64,000 bases of DNA from an uncultured Flavobacteriales bacterium (GTDB taxonomy: Bacteria > Bacteroidota > Bacteroidia > Flavobacteriales > Crocinitomicaceae): contig CAMLHZ010000002.1 in NCBI GenBank assembly GCA_946480085.1, positions 62,001-126,000 on the forward strand, read 5' to 3'. Position 1 is the stretch's first letter. Each line of letters begins with the position of its first letter. This document shows positions 36,035-44,583 of the stretch, piece after piece. Made by a program: the position numbers and the translations under genes. Below the pieces are notes generated by a model that saw only the letters and a list, made by a program, of their open reading frames with translations, was not told the origin of the DNA and searched no databases.

Positions 36035-36478
36035 ATGGATTCACTAGATCAAAACCTTAACCTGAAGTCAGGTTCAGTTGAAGTTACGGATAGCGTAAAA
36101 CAACATTTCTTAGCCGCAGCTAAATGGACGCGTTTCCTGGCAATTATTTCTTTTATATTTGGTGGTATATTGGGGATTTTTTCATTGATTGCATTGATTG
36201 GTGCTTTGGTTACGGGTGTAGGTATCTTGATATTAGGAGCATTCTTATATGTAGGATTCACTGTCGTTATGATTTTCTTCGGAATTTACTTGATCAAATA
36301 CTCAATGAGTATTGAAAAAGGATTGAATTCCAATAACCAAAGTGAATTTGAGTTAGGAATTGAAAACCTAAAATCATTCTTCAAATTAGCTGGAATTTAT
36401 ACAATTGTATTTATTGGACTCTACATCATTCTGATGATCATCGGTTTCGGTTCTTTTGCTACAATGGGAAGATTCTAA
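36035..36478 (+). CDS. DUF5362 family membrane protein
   Basis: The protein has 147 residues. Three to four hydrophobic segments (about 33-57, 60-88 and 115-140) flank a polar loop with KYSMSIEKGLNSNNQSEFELGIENLKSFFKLAG, the conserved DUF5362 motif. It is a small inner-membrane protein of unknown role. A terminator follows. Confidence 0.8.
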   Translation: MDSLDQNLNLKSGSVEVTDSVKQHFLAAAKWTRFLAIISFIFGGILGIFSLIALIGALVTGVGILILGAFLYVGFTVVMIFFGIYLIKYSMSIEKGLNSNNQSEFELGIENLKSFFKLAGIYTIVFIGLYIILMIIGFGSFATMGRF

Positions 36479-36503
36479 GACTAGAAAAAACTTATAACAG
36501 AAG

Positions 36504-36547
36504 AGGAAGGTAACTTAGCGTAGTCGAAGTTCTTTCCTTTTTTTTTT
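36504..36547 (+). terminator. terminator of DUF5362 gene containing a TAGTCGAAG repeat
   Basis: AGGAAG with CTTTCCT and AACTT (36512-36516) with AAGTT (36527-36531) pair around a loop, and a run of T follows from 36538. The loop is GCGTAGTCG, part of the dispersed CTTCGACTACGC repeat family. Confidence 0.65.
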
Positions 36548-36577
36548 GAATAACGAAACGGGTGAAAATTTGCTTTG

Positions 36578-36979
36578 TTATTTCATCAATTCCATCATGT
36601 TTTCTGGTTTTGATAATGGTGTAAATCCAAATTGACGGTACAATTCATGTGCGTCTTTCGTTGCCAGACGTATAACAGGAATTTCCTTTAAAACTTGATG
36701 ATTCAAAATATATTCCATCAATTGTTTGGAATACCCTTTTCCGCGATGTTCAGGAATAATGAAAACATCCATCAAATAAGCAAATTGTCCGTAATCCGTC
36801 ACCATGCGTGCATAACCAATTTGTTCTTCGTTGAGATATACTCCAAAATTCAGTGAGTTATCAATCAACACCTGCATTTTCTCTTTTGTTCTGCCTTCTG
36901 CCCAGTAGGTTTTAGATAGAAAATCAGTAATAAAATCAAGGTTGAGAAGTTCTTTGGATGTTGATATTGAAATTTCCAT
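36578..36979 (-). CDS. GNAT family N-acetyltransferase
   Basis: The protein has 133 residues. Acetyl-CoA binding motif A is PEHRGKGYSKQLMEYIL near residues 75-92, preceded by YLMDVFII. The N-terminus begins MEISISTSKELLNLDFITDFLSKTYWAEG. Substrate unknown. It is divergent from the class V aminotransferase gene across 35 bp. Confidence 0.85.
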   Translation of the reverse strand: MEISISTSKELLNLDFITDFLSKTYWAEGRTKEKMQVLIDNSLNFGVYLNEEQIGYARMVTDYGQFAYLMDVFIIPEHRGKGYSKQLMEYILNHQVLKEIPVIRLATKDAHELYRQFGFTPLSKPENMMELMK

Positions 36980-37014
36980 GATTCTAAAATTACAACTTTT
37001 GCTAACTTCATCTC

Positions 37015-38181
37015 ATGAAAGAAAACTTCTTACTTCGTCCGGATATTGCATTTTTGAACTTTGGATCTTTTGGTGCTTGTCCGAAACCTGTTTTTGAGAA
37101 ATACCAACAACTTCAAAAAGAAATGGAAGCTGAACCTGTTCAGTTTATTGTTTACAACGGTCCAAAATTATTGGCTGAAAGCAGAAAGCGTTTGTCGGAA
37201 TTTGTAGCGTGTAACTCCAATGATTTGCTTTACGTTCCGAATCCAACTTATGCGGTTAACTTGGTTGCGAATAGTTTAGACTTGAAGTCGGGTGACGAAG
37301 TGCTTTCGACAAACATTGAATACGGCGCGTGCGACAAAACCTGGAAGTTCTATTGTCAGGAGAAAGGTGCAAAATACATTATGCAGCCAATTACTCTTCC
37401 GTTGACATCGAAAGAGAAATTTCTGGAAGAGTTTTGGAAAGGTGCAACGGAGAAAACGAAGCTCGTTTTCATCAGTCATATTACTTCTGCTACAGGATTG
37501 ATCTTACCAGTTGCGGAAATTGTTCAGGAAGCTAAACGACGAGGAATTTTGAGTTTTGTTGACGGAGCGCATGCTCCGGCGCATATCGATTTGAAGATAG
37601 ATGAACTGGGAGCCGATTTCTATACTGGCGCTTGCCATAAATGGATGATGACACCAAAAGGTTCTTCGTTTTTACATGTGAAGAAAGAACATCAAAACGC
37701 ATTGAAGCCAATTTTAGTAAGCTGGGGATATAACAATGACGATCCGACTTCCGTCAATTTTCAGGATATCAATCAGTTTACAGGAACAAGAGATTATACC
37801 GCCTATTTGTGTATTCCTGAAGCCATTGATTTCATGAAAGTAAATGATTGGTGGGGATATGCTGAAGAAGGCAGAAAACTGGTGCAAAAGTGGCTTCCAA
37901 AAATGTGTAGTCTCGTTGGTTCAGCGCCATTAGCTCCTGTTACCGATGAATTTATCGGTCAATTGGGAAGTATTCCGATTAAATGTAGTGATCCGCTTGA
38001 ATTGAAAGATGTACTTTACCGCGAATTTCAGATCGAAATTCCAGTAATGGAACAAGGCGGAAATGTATATTTGCGTTATTCGCTAAATGCCTTTAATTCT
38101 GAACGGGATTTGGAGCGTTTGGAAAGAGCAGTAATTGCGCTAATGGAACGTGGATTAATAGAAAGAGGCTTGTCTAACTAA
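37015..38181 (+). CDS. class V aminotransferase-fold PLP enzyme
   Basis: The protein has 388 residues. PLP Lys lies in FYTGACHKWMMTPKGSSFLHV, and the earlier FVDGAHAPAHIDL holds the Asp and His that contact the cofactor. It belongs to the isopenicillin-N epimerase / cysteine-desulfurase-like group (opening LRPDIAFLNFGSFGACPKPVFEKYQ). Substrate not determinable. TAACTTCA at 37003-37010 may be its -7 element. Confidence 0.85.
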   Translation: MKENFLLRPDIAFLNFGSFGACPKPVFEKYQQLQKEMEAEPVQFIVYNGPKLLAESRKRLSEFVACNSNDLLYVPNPTYAVNLVANSLDLKSGDEVLSTNIEYGACDKTWKFYCQEKGAKYIMQPITLPLTSKEKFLEEFWKGATEKTKLVFISHITSATGLILPVAEIVQEAKRRGILSFVDGAHAPAHIDLKIDELGADFYTGACHKWMMTPKGSSFLHVKKEHQNALKPILVSWGYNNDDPTSVNFQDINQFTGTRDYTAYLCIPEAIDFMKVNDWWGYAEEGRKLVQKWLPKMCSLVGSAPLAPVTDEFIGQLGSIPIKCSDPLELKDVLYREFQIEIPVMEQGGNVYLRYSLNAFNSERDLERLERAVIALMERGLIERGLSN

Positions 38182-38270
38182 AATATGAGTAATGAATTGA
38201 AGAGTATTCGACAATTCATCTTTGCGTTTTTTTATATTAACCGCAAAGAAAAGAGAACGCAGAGGTTTGA

Positions 38271-38285
38271 TCCGCCTAAGGCGGA
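38271..38285. repeat. TCCGCC palindrome, copy 1
   Basis: TCCGCCTAAGGCGGA is a near-perfect palindrome just before aroK. A second copy, TCCGCCGCGGCGGA, lies at 38966-38979 on the far side of the same gene. Confidence 0.6.
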
Positions 38286-38334
38286 TTGAGTTTAATAATT
38301 ACCTAATTATTGGGGCATACAAAGAAAAATACTA

Positions 38335-38859
38335 ATGGAAAAACACATCATTCTTGTTGGATTCATGGGATCGGGAAAAAGTACAATTGGTAAAGTACTT
38401 GCCGAACAGCTTAACGTTGATTTTATAGATTCTGATGAGGTAATAGCGAAACAGGAAGGAATGTCGATTTCGGCTCTTTTCGATTCGAAGGGTGAAGATT
38501 ATTTCCGTCAGAAAGAGCGTGAGTTTGTGTTGAGCTTAGCTAATTTGAAGCCTTCTGTAATTGCTGTTGGTGGAGGTTTGCCATGTTTTGAGAATAACCT
38601 CGATTTACTAAAGGAGAATGGAACCATTTTCTATTTGAATGTTTCGGTAATGATGCTGGTAAAACGATTGCAGAATGAAAAATCGGAACGCCCGTTAATT
38701 GCAAAACTGGAAGATAAGGAACTGTCTAATTTCGTTTTCGACCGCTTGATTGAAAGAACCGCTTTCTATAGAAAAGCACATCATATTATTCCAAATGAAA
38801 CGGGCAATGTTGATGTTGCTGTTAGTGAAATTAAAAGGCATCTCGGCTCCGCTCGATGA
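38335..38859 (+). CDS. aroK: shikimate kinase
   Basis: The protein has 174 residues. Walker A GFMGSGKST lies at 9-17. DSDEVI near 32-37 and FDSKGEDYFRQKEREFV supply shikimate-binding residues, followed by VIAVGGGLPCF and RPLIAKL. It phosphorylates shikimate in the aromatic amino-acid pathway. The C-terminal residues HLGSAR are encoded inside a dispersed intergenic repeat (38842-38861), which suggests the repeat overlaps and has partly rewritten the end of the gene. Confidence 0.93.
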   Translation: MEKHIILVGFMGSGKSTIGKVLAEQLNVDFIDSDEVIAKQEGMSISALFDSKGEDYFRQKEREFVLSLANLKPSVIAVGGGLPCFENNLDLLKENGTIFYLNVSVMMLVKRLQNEKSERPLIAKLEDKELSNFVFDRLIERTAFYRKAHHIIPNETGNVDVAVSEIKRHLGSAR

Positions 38860-38861
38860 CC
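38842..38861. repeat. CTCGACTACGCTCGATGACC-type repeat covering the aroK stop
   Basis: CTCGGCTCCGCTCGATGACC at 38842-38861 matches 18 of 20 bases of the reverse complement of 44482-44501. It supplies the last residues and the stop codon of aroK. Confidence 0.65.
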
Positions 38862-38965
38862 TTTAATAATCAATATGATTGTCATTGCGATGAATCGTAA
38901 TATTGATGCTTCGCACTTGAAGTATTGAAAAGATAATGTTTAACGGAGAATGTAAGGTTGTCGAG

Positions 38966-38979
38966 TCCGCCGCGGCGGA
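38966..38979. repeat. TCCGCC palindrome, copy 2
   Basis: TCCGCCGCGGCGGA is a perfect 14-bp palindrome after aroK, matching the style of copy 1 at 38271-38285. Confidence 0.65.
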
Positions 38980-38987
38980 AGACACCT

Positions 38988-39587
38988 TTATTCCTCCTCT
39001 TTTATCCCAAAGAAATTAATGGAATTTCCACTCTTTTCCATTTTCAGGAAATAGTAATAAATGGAGGTGTGGAGCACCATCAGAATGAAAACCACTTTGT
39101 CAAATGTGGTGGTGTCTTTTGCCCAATAACTGAATCCGAGCATAATCCACATCAGAAGCAGGTAAATTCCACAACCGGCAAGAAATAAGTAAATGAATTC
39201 TATTTTCTTGCGGTAGAGCATAACCAAGCCAACAAAAACCACCAGCCAGCAAATAATTGATGCCGTATGAAACGTTTCCAGTCGGTCGGCAAAAACAAAC
39301 TGATCAAATCCTAATTCTTGTCCGCGCTGCTCAATAAGTTGTGTAACGTCAACTTTCTTTTCTTCCTTGATCCAATGTCTGCTTTGGATGACAACAACCC
39401 CAAGAATGCTCCATAAAAAGAAAATGAACCAGATGATCAAAGCAAAAAAGAAGCTGATTCTGGTGTATGTATCGGGAGCTTTTTCTCCGAAAACCAGATT
39501 TTTCAGACGCATCAGAATAGGTAAGGGACTATTTAGATGTTCCTCAAGTTGTTGGCGTATTTCCTGTTTCGATTTTTCTTCTGACAC
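38988..39587 (-). CDS. hypothetical four-helix membrane protein
   Basis: The protein has 199 residues. Four hydrophobic segments are seen (about residues 44-68, 109-125, 130-150 and 161-182), with a charged N-terminal tail. No family is recognised. The stop lies just inside the area after the second TCCGCC palindrome. It is convergent with aroK and divergent from the WYL regulator gene. Confidence 0.65.
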   Translation of the reverse strand: MSEEKSKQEIRQQLEEHLNSPLPILMRLKNLVFGEKAPDTYTRISFFFALIIWFIFFLWSILGVVVIQSRHWIKEEKKVDVTQLIEQRGQELGFDQFVFADRLETFHTASIICWLVVFVGLVMLYRKKIEFIYLFLAGCGIYLLLMWIMLGFSYWAKDTTTFDKVVFILMVLHTSIYYYFLKMEKSGNSINFFGIKEEE

Positions 39588-39631
39588 AACGCGAAATTAA
39601 TCAAAAGCACTGGCATTACCGACCATTCACT

Positions 39632-39639
39632 TATATTTG
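39632..39639 (+). promoter_or_regulatory. -7 element of the WYL regulator promoter
   Basis: TATATTTG matches TAnnTTTG and ends 5 nt before the ATG at 39645, so the mRNA is probably leaderless. No clear TTG is seen at -33. Confidence 0.45.
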
Positions 39640-39644
39640 ATTGT

Positions 39645-40328
39645 ATGAATAGAGTTGATAGATTGTTTGCCATTGTTACCTTGTTGCAATCGAAGAAATT
39701 TGTAACGGGTGAAGAAATTGCAGATCGATTTGAAATGAGTGTGAGAACGGTTTACCGCGATATTAAGGCGATCAGTGAATCCGGAATTCCTGTGAGTTTT
39801 AATCCGAATAAAGGATATTTTATCGTTCCCGGATACTTCACGCCGCCCGTTTCGTTTTCTATTGAAGAGGCAAACGCTTTGTTGCTTTCTCAAACCCTGG
39901 TTGGCGGATTTACCGATCAGACCATTCAACAGGAATTTAGTTCGGCAATGACCAAAATTCGCTCTGTGCTCCGACAAATAGATAAAGAAAAGCTGTCCAT
40001 TTTAGAGAATGGAATCAAAATGCAGCTTCCAAGAAGATTGGATTCCGAATTCGATTATTTATCGGGAATTCAGCGTGCGATTACGGAACAGGTACAGATC
40101 AATATCGGCTATGAAAACTTAAAGCAAGAAGTTTCAGCTCGTTTGGTGGAACCAATCGGTTTGGTATTCTACGCTTTTTCCTGGCATATGATCGCTTATT
40201 GTCATTTGAGAAAAGATTACCGCGATTTTAAGATAACACGTATTAAAACACTCGATTTAACTTCAAATGCGTTCACTGTGAAAAAGCACATTCCGCTTGG
40301 AGAATATGAACTTCCGGTCGACTATTAA
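39645..40328 (+). CDS. WYL-domain transcriptional regulator (YafY-like)
   Basis: The protein has 227 residues. An N-terminal helix-turn-helix (MNRVDRLFAIVTLLQSKKFVTGEEIADRFEMSVRTVYRDIKAISESGIPV) is followed by the WYL region, in which VSARLVEPIGLVFYAFSWHMIAYCHLRKDYRDFKITRI corresponds to the ligand-binding strand with its RDFK core. It precedes a DinB-fold gene, and such regulator/DinB pairs are common. It probably regulates that gene. Confidence 0.88.
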   Translation: MNRVDRLFAIVTLLQSKKFVTGEEIADRFEMSVRTVYRDIKAISESGIPVSFNPNKGYFIVPGYFTPPVSFSIEEANALLLSQTLVGGFTDQTIQQEFSSAMTKIRSVLRQIDKEKLSILENGIKMQLPRRLDSEFDYLSGIQRAITEQVQINIGYENLKQEVSARLVEPIGLVFYAFSWHMIAYCHLRKDYRDFKITRIKTLDLTSNAFTVKKHIPLGEYELPVDY

Positions 40329-40332
40329 TTTT

Positions 40333-40411
40333 CAATTATAAAATTGGCTAATTATCAAGAGGCTTCGAATGTTTAATAGCCAATTTATAATTGCTAATTG
40401 ATAATTTTTTT
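40333..40411 (+). terminator. hairpin region after the WYL regulator gene
   Basis: CAATTATAAAATTGGCTA (from 40333) pairs imperfectly with TAGCCAATTTATAATTG (to 40393), followed by a T-run near 40403-40411. It is likely a terminator. Confidence 0.55.
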
Positions 40412-40479
40412 AGCTGTGATTTTCACACTGCCATAGGGTTGACACTCGACTGTTGTTTCTTTGTATAAAATTGAAAGTT

Positions 40480-40980
40480 ATGACACGTAAAGAACAGCTA
40501 ATTGGACAGTTGAAAGCAGAAGCAGCAACAACCAGAGAATTTATTAAGGTATTTCCCTTCGACAAGAAGGATTACAAGGTTCACGAAAAAAGTATGTCTA
40601 TCGGAGATATATTTCTTCACGTGGTCGAATTACCGCTTTGGGCTGAAATGGCTACTACAACGGATGAATTGGATTTTGAAACTCAACCGTACAATCCTAA
40701 ACAGCTCAACTCTTTGGATGAGGCTATGACCTATTTTGATGAATGTGTGGAGAAAGGAGTGAAGGCGCTGGAAGCAACAGATGATAGTACGTTCGATAAG
40801 AAATGGATTCTTAGAGCAGGTGAAAATATTTTTGTTGATGACACAAAAGAAGCAATGATCAGAGTTGCGCACAATCAATTGGTACATCACAGAGCACAGT
40901 TGGGAGTAAATTACCGTTTGTTGGATATTCCGGTTCCACAGAGTTATGGACCAACAGCCGATTTTCCTTCGTTTTCTTAA
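40480..40980 (+). CDS. DinB-fold protein
   Basis: The protein has 166 residues starting MTRKEQLIGQLKAEAATTREFI. The DinB/YfiT helical bundle is recognisable by SIGDIFLHVVELPLWAEMA (first His ligand) and the late VAHNQLVHHRAQLGVNYRLLDIPVPQSYGPTADFPSF. It probably binds a metal and acts in thiol or detoxification chemistry. The start is set at 40480, because the frame upstream has no conserved residues. It follows the WYL regulator gene. Confidence 0.85.
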   Translation: MTRKEQLIGQLKAEAATTREFIKVFPFDKKDYKVHEKSMSIGDIFLHVVELPLWAEMATTTDELDFETQPYNPKQLNSLDEAMTYFDECVEKGVKALEATDDSTFDKKWILRAGENIFVDDTKEAMIRVAHNQLVHHRAQLGVNYRLLDIPVPQSYGPTADFPSFS

Positions 40981-41036
40981 GTAGTGATAAGAGTGTAGGG
41001 GCGAAAGATGTTTCGCCCTTACACATGTTTCACTAC
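40981..41036. repeat. GGGGCGAAA palindrome with nested outer repeat
   Basis: GTGTAGGGGCGAAA (40993-41006) and TTTCGCCCTTACAC (41011-41024) pair over 13 of 14 positions with a GATG loop; the outer arms GTAGTGA (40981-40987) and TCACTAC (41030-41036) also pair. It is a member of the same palindrome family as the element at 50170-50197. It lies in front of the transglutaminase gene, so the longer frame from 41008 begins inside the palindrome. Confidence 0.7.
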
Positions 41037-41046
41037 TTTCGCAATC

Positions 41047-41724
41047 ATGAATTCCCAAGAACAAAACCCCAATCTTCAATCGTCCGAAAATATCGACTTT
41101 AATGCTGAGGCTTTCCAGGAGTTCTTTGCAAAGTCGAATATTACCGGAACGTTAAAACAAGATTTGATTGCCTGGTACAGCTATGTTCGTGATTACTTTC
41201 TGTATGATCCTTATCATCTGGATATTCGACCCGAAGCTTTGGTGGTTTCAAAAATTGTAACCAAGCGACGTGCCTGGTGTGTAGAGAAAGCTTTAGTATT
41301 TGTTGCTGGTTGTAGAAAAATGGGTTTTCCGGCGCGTTTGGGATTTGGAATTGTGCAAAATCACATTGGAGTAGACAAACTCGAACTTTATTTGAAACGA
41401 AAAGAAATCGTTTTTCACGGTTATGCGGAAGTTTTGGTAGATGAAAAATGGGTGAAATGTACGCCCGCTTTCGATAGACGCGTTTGTGCTATTAATAAAT
41501 TGGAACCACTTCACTGGAATGGAACTGACGATTCGCTTTTTCAGGAGTTCTCCGGCGAAAACAAGTTCATGGAATATTTACATTTCTATGGCGAATTCAC
41601 TGAAATTCCTTTTGAATTAATGCATGCTGAAATGAAAAAGTACTATCCGCATTTGTTCTCAGATCCGGTAGACGTAAAAGAGTTCTCGTTTTACTTCTCG
41701 AAAGAACTATCCGTGAGCCAGTAA
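41047..41724 (+). CDS. transglutaminase-like cysteine protease domain protein
   Basis: The protein has 225 residues. The catalytic triad is visible: Cys in RRAWCVEKALVFVAGCRKMGFPARL, His in VFHGYAEVLVDEKWVKC and Asp in TPAFDRR. The fold is transglutaminase-like and the family also contains deamidases. Substrate unknown. The start at 41047 avoids the palindrome (the upstream ATG lies inside it). It overlaps the SpoIIE gene convergently by 18 bp. Confidence 0.85.
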   Translation: MNSQEQNPNLQSSENIDFNAEAFQEFFAKSNITGTLKQDLIAWYSYVRDYFLYDPYHLDIRPEALVVSKIVTKRRAWCVEKALVFVAGCRKMGFPARLGFGIVQNHIGVDKLELYLKRKEIVFHGYAEVLVDEKWVKCTPAFDRRVCAINKLEPLHWNGTDDSLFQEFSGENKFMEYLHFYGEFTEIPFELMHAEMKKYYPHLFSDPVDVKEFSFYFSKELSVSQ

Positions 41725-43581
41725 ATTTGGAGTATTCAATGGAATTAATGTGCTTTCTGCACTTTGAGCTTGTTGTTGAAGTTCAAATTCAAATAGAAGA
41801 ACTGCACAGTCATCGGTTTGATCCTGATTTTGCTTCCAATGATCAAAGTCACGCATAATGCTATTGAAGATCTGCTGAGTACTTTTTTCGTTGCGCATGA
41901 AAATGCTTTTACGTAATCCCTTTTTACCCCATTTTTTCTGAATCACGTCTCCAAACTGATCAGTTAAGCCGTCAGTAAACAACAGAATTTTATCTCCGGT
42001 TTCCATCTGTAAAACCTGATTGGAGAAGGGTTCTGTTTTACCGTAGGAAAGTCCAATGGGTAAACGCTGACCTTTTAGTTCCAGGGTTTCAGTTTTACGA
42101 ATTACCCACAAAGGCATTTGCGCACCTGCAAAAGTTAGTTTTCCCGAACGTTTGTTAAGTAAGAATACCGAAATATCCATTCCATCAAGTCGTTGTTCGT
42201 TTTCCGTGTTGAATCGACGGCTGATAACCAATCTCAATTGATTTAAAAGCGTTGCAGGATTTGTTGCTCCATTGGCATAAAGTTCATCAAGCGTATTCAT
42301 GCCCAGTACACTTATCAAAGCTCCCGGAACACCATGACCGGTACAATCGGCTAAAGCAAAAAGGATCATGTCCGATTTTCCGCGCTTAAAGGTTTTCATC
42401 CAATAAAAATCTCCACCAACAAGATTCTTAGGTGAATAATGAATGCAAGAATCTTTGAATTGCTGAGAGATTCTTCGGTGTGACACCAAAAGCGATTGCT
42501 GGAGATTCTGTGCGTAGTTCAAACTTTGAACAATCTCATTGTGCTGGTATTCCAGTAATTCGTTTTTGTGACGCAGTGATTTTGTTCTGTTGTCAACACG
42601 CTCTTCCAGATAACGAACTTCGATTTCAATTTTTCGAGCAAGTTGAAGAAAGCGTTTCATTAATAAGCCAATTTCATTCTTTGGGATGGTCATGTTGAAG
42701 TTTCTGTTCTTGTATTTCGATTCTACAAAGTCGCCCATGGATTTTTGTAGCGAGTTTACTTGTCGTGTAAAGCGTGAAATACACCAATAACTGGTTCCAA
42801 TAAGGATGATTAAAATAATCAGTGAAAGAAAGAGCTGCGTGTTCAAAGCCGAATTGGATAGTTCGGAGCTTTTTGCTACTAACTTCGATCGCTCTCGTCG
42901 AATCTCAGCCTGAAGCAATTCAATGTTTTTTTGCCATTTGGTGAAGAGCGAACTATCGTCGGAGTAAATATTGTGGAACAACAACTGAGCTTCAACAAAC
43001 TGTTTTTCATAGCTGATCAGTTCCGGGTTGTTTGCCATAGAACTGTTCAATCTATCGAAAACGGCTTTGTGCTTCAATGCGTAACTGTCGTCTAAACGCA
43101 TGATGAAGTCTTTCTCATGTCGACGCATTAACAACAGATCTTTTTCAATTTCCGGATATTTTTTTTCGGCCTGATGAATAGCAAAACGCATTTCGCCTAA
43201 TACACCATGTTCTTTGAATCCAAGTTTTCCAATGGCTAAAAACAATTGACTTTCGATGTTCGAATTTTGATGCAGATAAAAGAGCGCATTGCTGTTCTTG
43301 GGAATATTGATCTTTACTCGTCTGATCTGAGTTCTGTTAAAGCTCTCCAGTTCATCCTGAATGTAAGTTTGATGAATGGATGTTGAATCAAACAAAGCCG
43401 TATGGGTTGCAAACTGAAGAACGTATTCTTTGTGCTGTTGAATCAACTCTGCATTCTTATCAATGTTCGACAATAGAATGTGGTTGAGATGTACTTTTTT
43501 AGTTACGGTATAACTGAATATGGCAAAAGTCAGAAGTACAAGTACAAATCCGCCGAATACAATAAGAAGTGTTTTTTTCAT
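41707..43581 (-). CDS. membrane-anchored SpoIIE-type PP2C phosphatase
   Basis: The protein has 624 residues. It has a transmembrane helix at about residues 4-27, a periplasmic four-helix-bundle-like sensor, a second helix near 251-270, then a coiled coil (ARKIEIEVRYLEERVDNRTKSLRHKNELLEYQHN) and the PP2C domain. Catalytic acidic residues lie in LVGGDFYWMK, FALADCTGHGVPGALIS and LLFTDGLTDQFGD. It would dephosphorylate a protein in response to an external signal. The LuxR-type regulator gene is divergent from it. Confidence 0.88.
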   Translation of the reverse strand: MKKTLLIVFGGFVLVLLTFAIFSYTVTKKVHLNHILLSNIDKNAELIQQHKEYVLQFATHTALFDSTSIHQTYIQDELESFNRTQIRRVKINIPKNSNALFYLHQNSNIESQLFLAIGKLGFKEHGVLGEMRFAIHQAEKKYPEIEKDLLLMRRHEKDFIMRLDDSYALKHKAVFDRLNSSMANNPELISYEKQFVEAQLLFHNIYSDDSSLFTKWQKNIELLQAEIRRERSKLVAKSSELSNSALNTQLFLSLIILIILIGTSYWCISRFTRQVNSLQKSMGDFVESKYKNRNFNMTIPKNEIGLLMKRFLQLARKIEIEVRYLEERVDNRTKSLRHKNELLEYQHNEIVQSLNYAQNLQQSLLVSHRRISQQFKDSCIHYSPKNLVGGDFYWMKTFKRGKSDMILFALADCTGHGVPGALISVLGMNTLDELYANGATNPATLLNQLRLVISRRFNTENEQRLDGMDISVFLLNKRSGKLTFAGAQMPLWVIRKTETLELKGQRLPIGLSYGKTEPFSNQVLQMETGDKILLFTDGLTDQFGDVIQKKWGKKGLRKSIFMRNEKSTQQIFNSIMRDFDHWKQNQDQTDDCAVLLFEFELQQQAQSAESTLIPLNTPNLLAHG

Positions 43582-43828
43582 TTCGTTTTATCCCTGCAAA
43601 GGTCACTTGTCTTTGTGTTGTGGGTTTGAAAACCATATGAACTTCTAGTTAAATGATTAATAATCCTGTTTGAATTTTCACTTTGAGGTCTTCTTTTGTA
43701 AATTAAGATCAACTCGTATTTGTATTTTAAATTCTTACCGCGGTAGAAATACCAATAATAGGGTATAGGTGGATAGCAACTTTGGGATAATTTTGTTGTT
43801 TAGAATTAGTCTAAACAAGTTTAAGGTT

Positions 43829-44467
43829 TTGGAGAAGATTAAGATTGTTATTGCAGATACTGCTTTTATCGTTAGAAGAGGATTAAAACATCTCATCGAA
43901 GAAAACTCAGACTTCGAGTTTGCGGGAGAAGTTGCCGACGCGGATGCATTAACTAACTTGTTCCAAAATACGCTTCCTCATGTTCTTATTGTAGATCATT
44001 GCTGCGATGATTGTTTCTCTGTCGGATTCATTGAATCGATACGTCATAATTATCCTTCTGTTCAAATTCTGGTTATTTCTCACGAAAAATCTCACGACCA
44101 GATCAATAAAATACTGAACATCGGTATCAAAAATTATGTTCTGAAAGATTGTTCGGAAGATGAGTTGAAAAAAGCCATTTACAGTTGTTCAATGAACAAA
44201 AAATTCTTCTCCAGTGATGTTATCGACGTTATTTTGGAGAATGAAATAGCTCAAAAAACACCTAAAACGCAAGACGATATTACCGAGCGTGAATTGGAGA
44301 TCATTCAGTTACTTGTGAATGGAAACCGTCCGAAAGAAGTTGCAGAAATGCTTCATATCAGTTTGTTTACGGTGAATACACACAAGAAGAATATCTACAG
44401 AAAACTGGGCGTGAATCACAGCTACGAATTGGCTAAATACGCACTCGAAGCCGGATATATCAAATAA
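43829..44467 (+). CDS. LuxR-type response regulator with atypical receiver
   Basis: The protein has about 212 residues. The receiver holds the phosphoacceptor Asp in VLIVDHCCDD and a conserved Lys in NYVLKDCS, but the acidic pocket reads IADTAF where two acidic residues are usual. The C-terminal helix-turn-helix (LTERELEIIQLLVNGNRPKEVAEMLHISLFTVNTHKKNIYRKLGV) is typical. I place the start at TTG 43829 because the receiver begins there and TAATTTTG at 43788-43795 looks like the promoter; a GTG at 43769 is possible. It is divergent from the SpoIIE phosphatase gene. Confidence 0.8.
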   Translation: MEKIKIVIADTAFIVRRGLKHLIEENSDFEFAGEVADADALTNLFQNTLPHVLIVDHCCDDCFSVGFIESIRHNYPSVQILVISHEKSHDQINKILNIGIKNYVLKDCSEDELKKAIYSCSMNKKFFSSDVIDVILENEIAQKTPKTQDDITERELEIIQLLVNGNRPKEVAEMLHISLFTVNTHKKNIYRKLGVNHSYELAKYALEAGYIK

Positions 44468-44481
44468 GTATACTAAGCTGA

Positions 44482-44501
44482 GGTCATCGAGCGTAGTCGA
44501 G
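44482..44501. repeat. GGTCATCGAGCGTAGTCGAG repeat copy
   Basis: This 20-mer is the reverse complement of the repeat covering the aroK stop (18 of 20). It sits in a larger imperfect hairpin GTATACTAAGC...GGTATAC (44468-44524) after the response regulator gene. Confidence 0.65.
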
Positions 44502-44583
44502 TTGTAACCTCTTTTAGGTATACACTTTCAACCACTCTAGGTATTGCCAGTTCTTCGGTCGACCACGATCTTTGCCAAAGTTA

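Noticed and set aside
41008..41046. Upstream start of the transglutaminase gene at 41008
   Set aside because: This start lies inside a dispersed palindrome and its residues are not conserved-looking; the ATG at 41047 is preferred.
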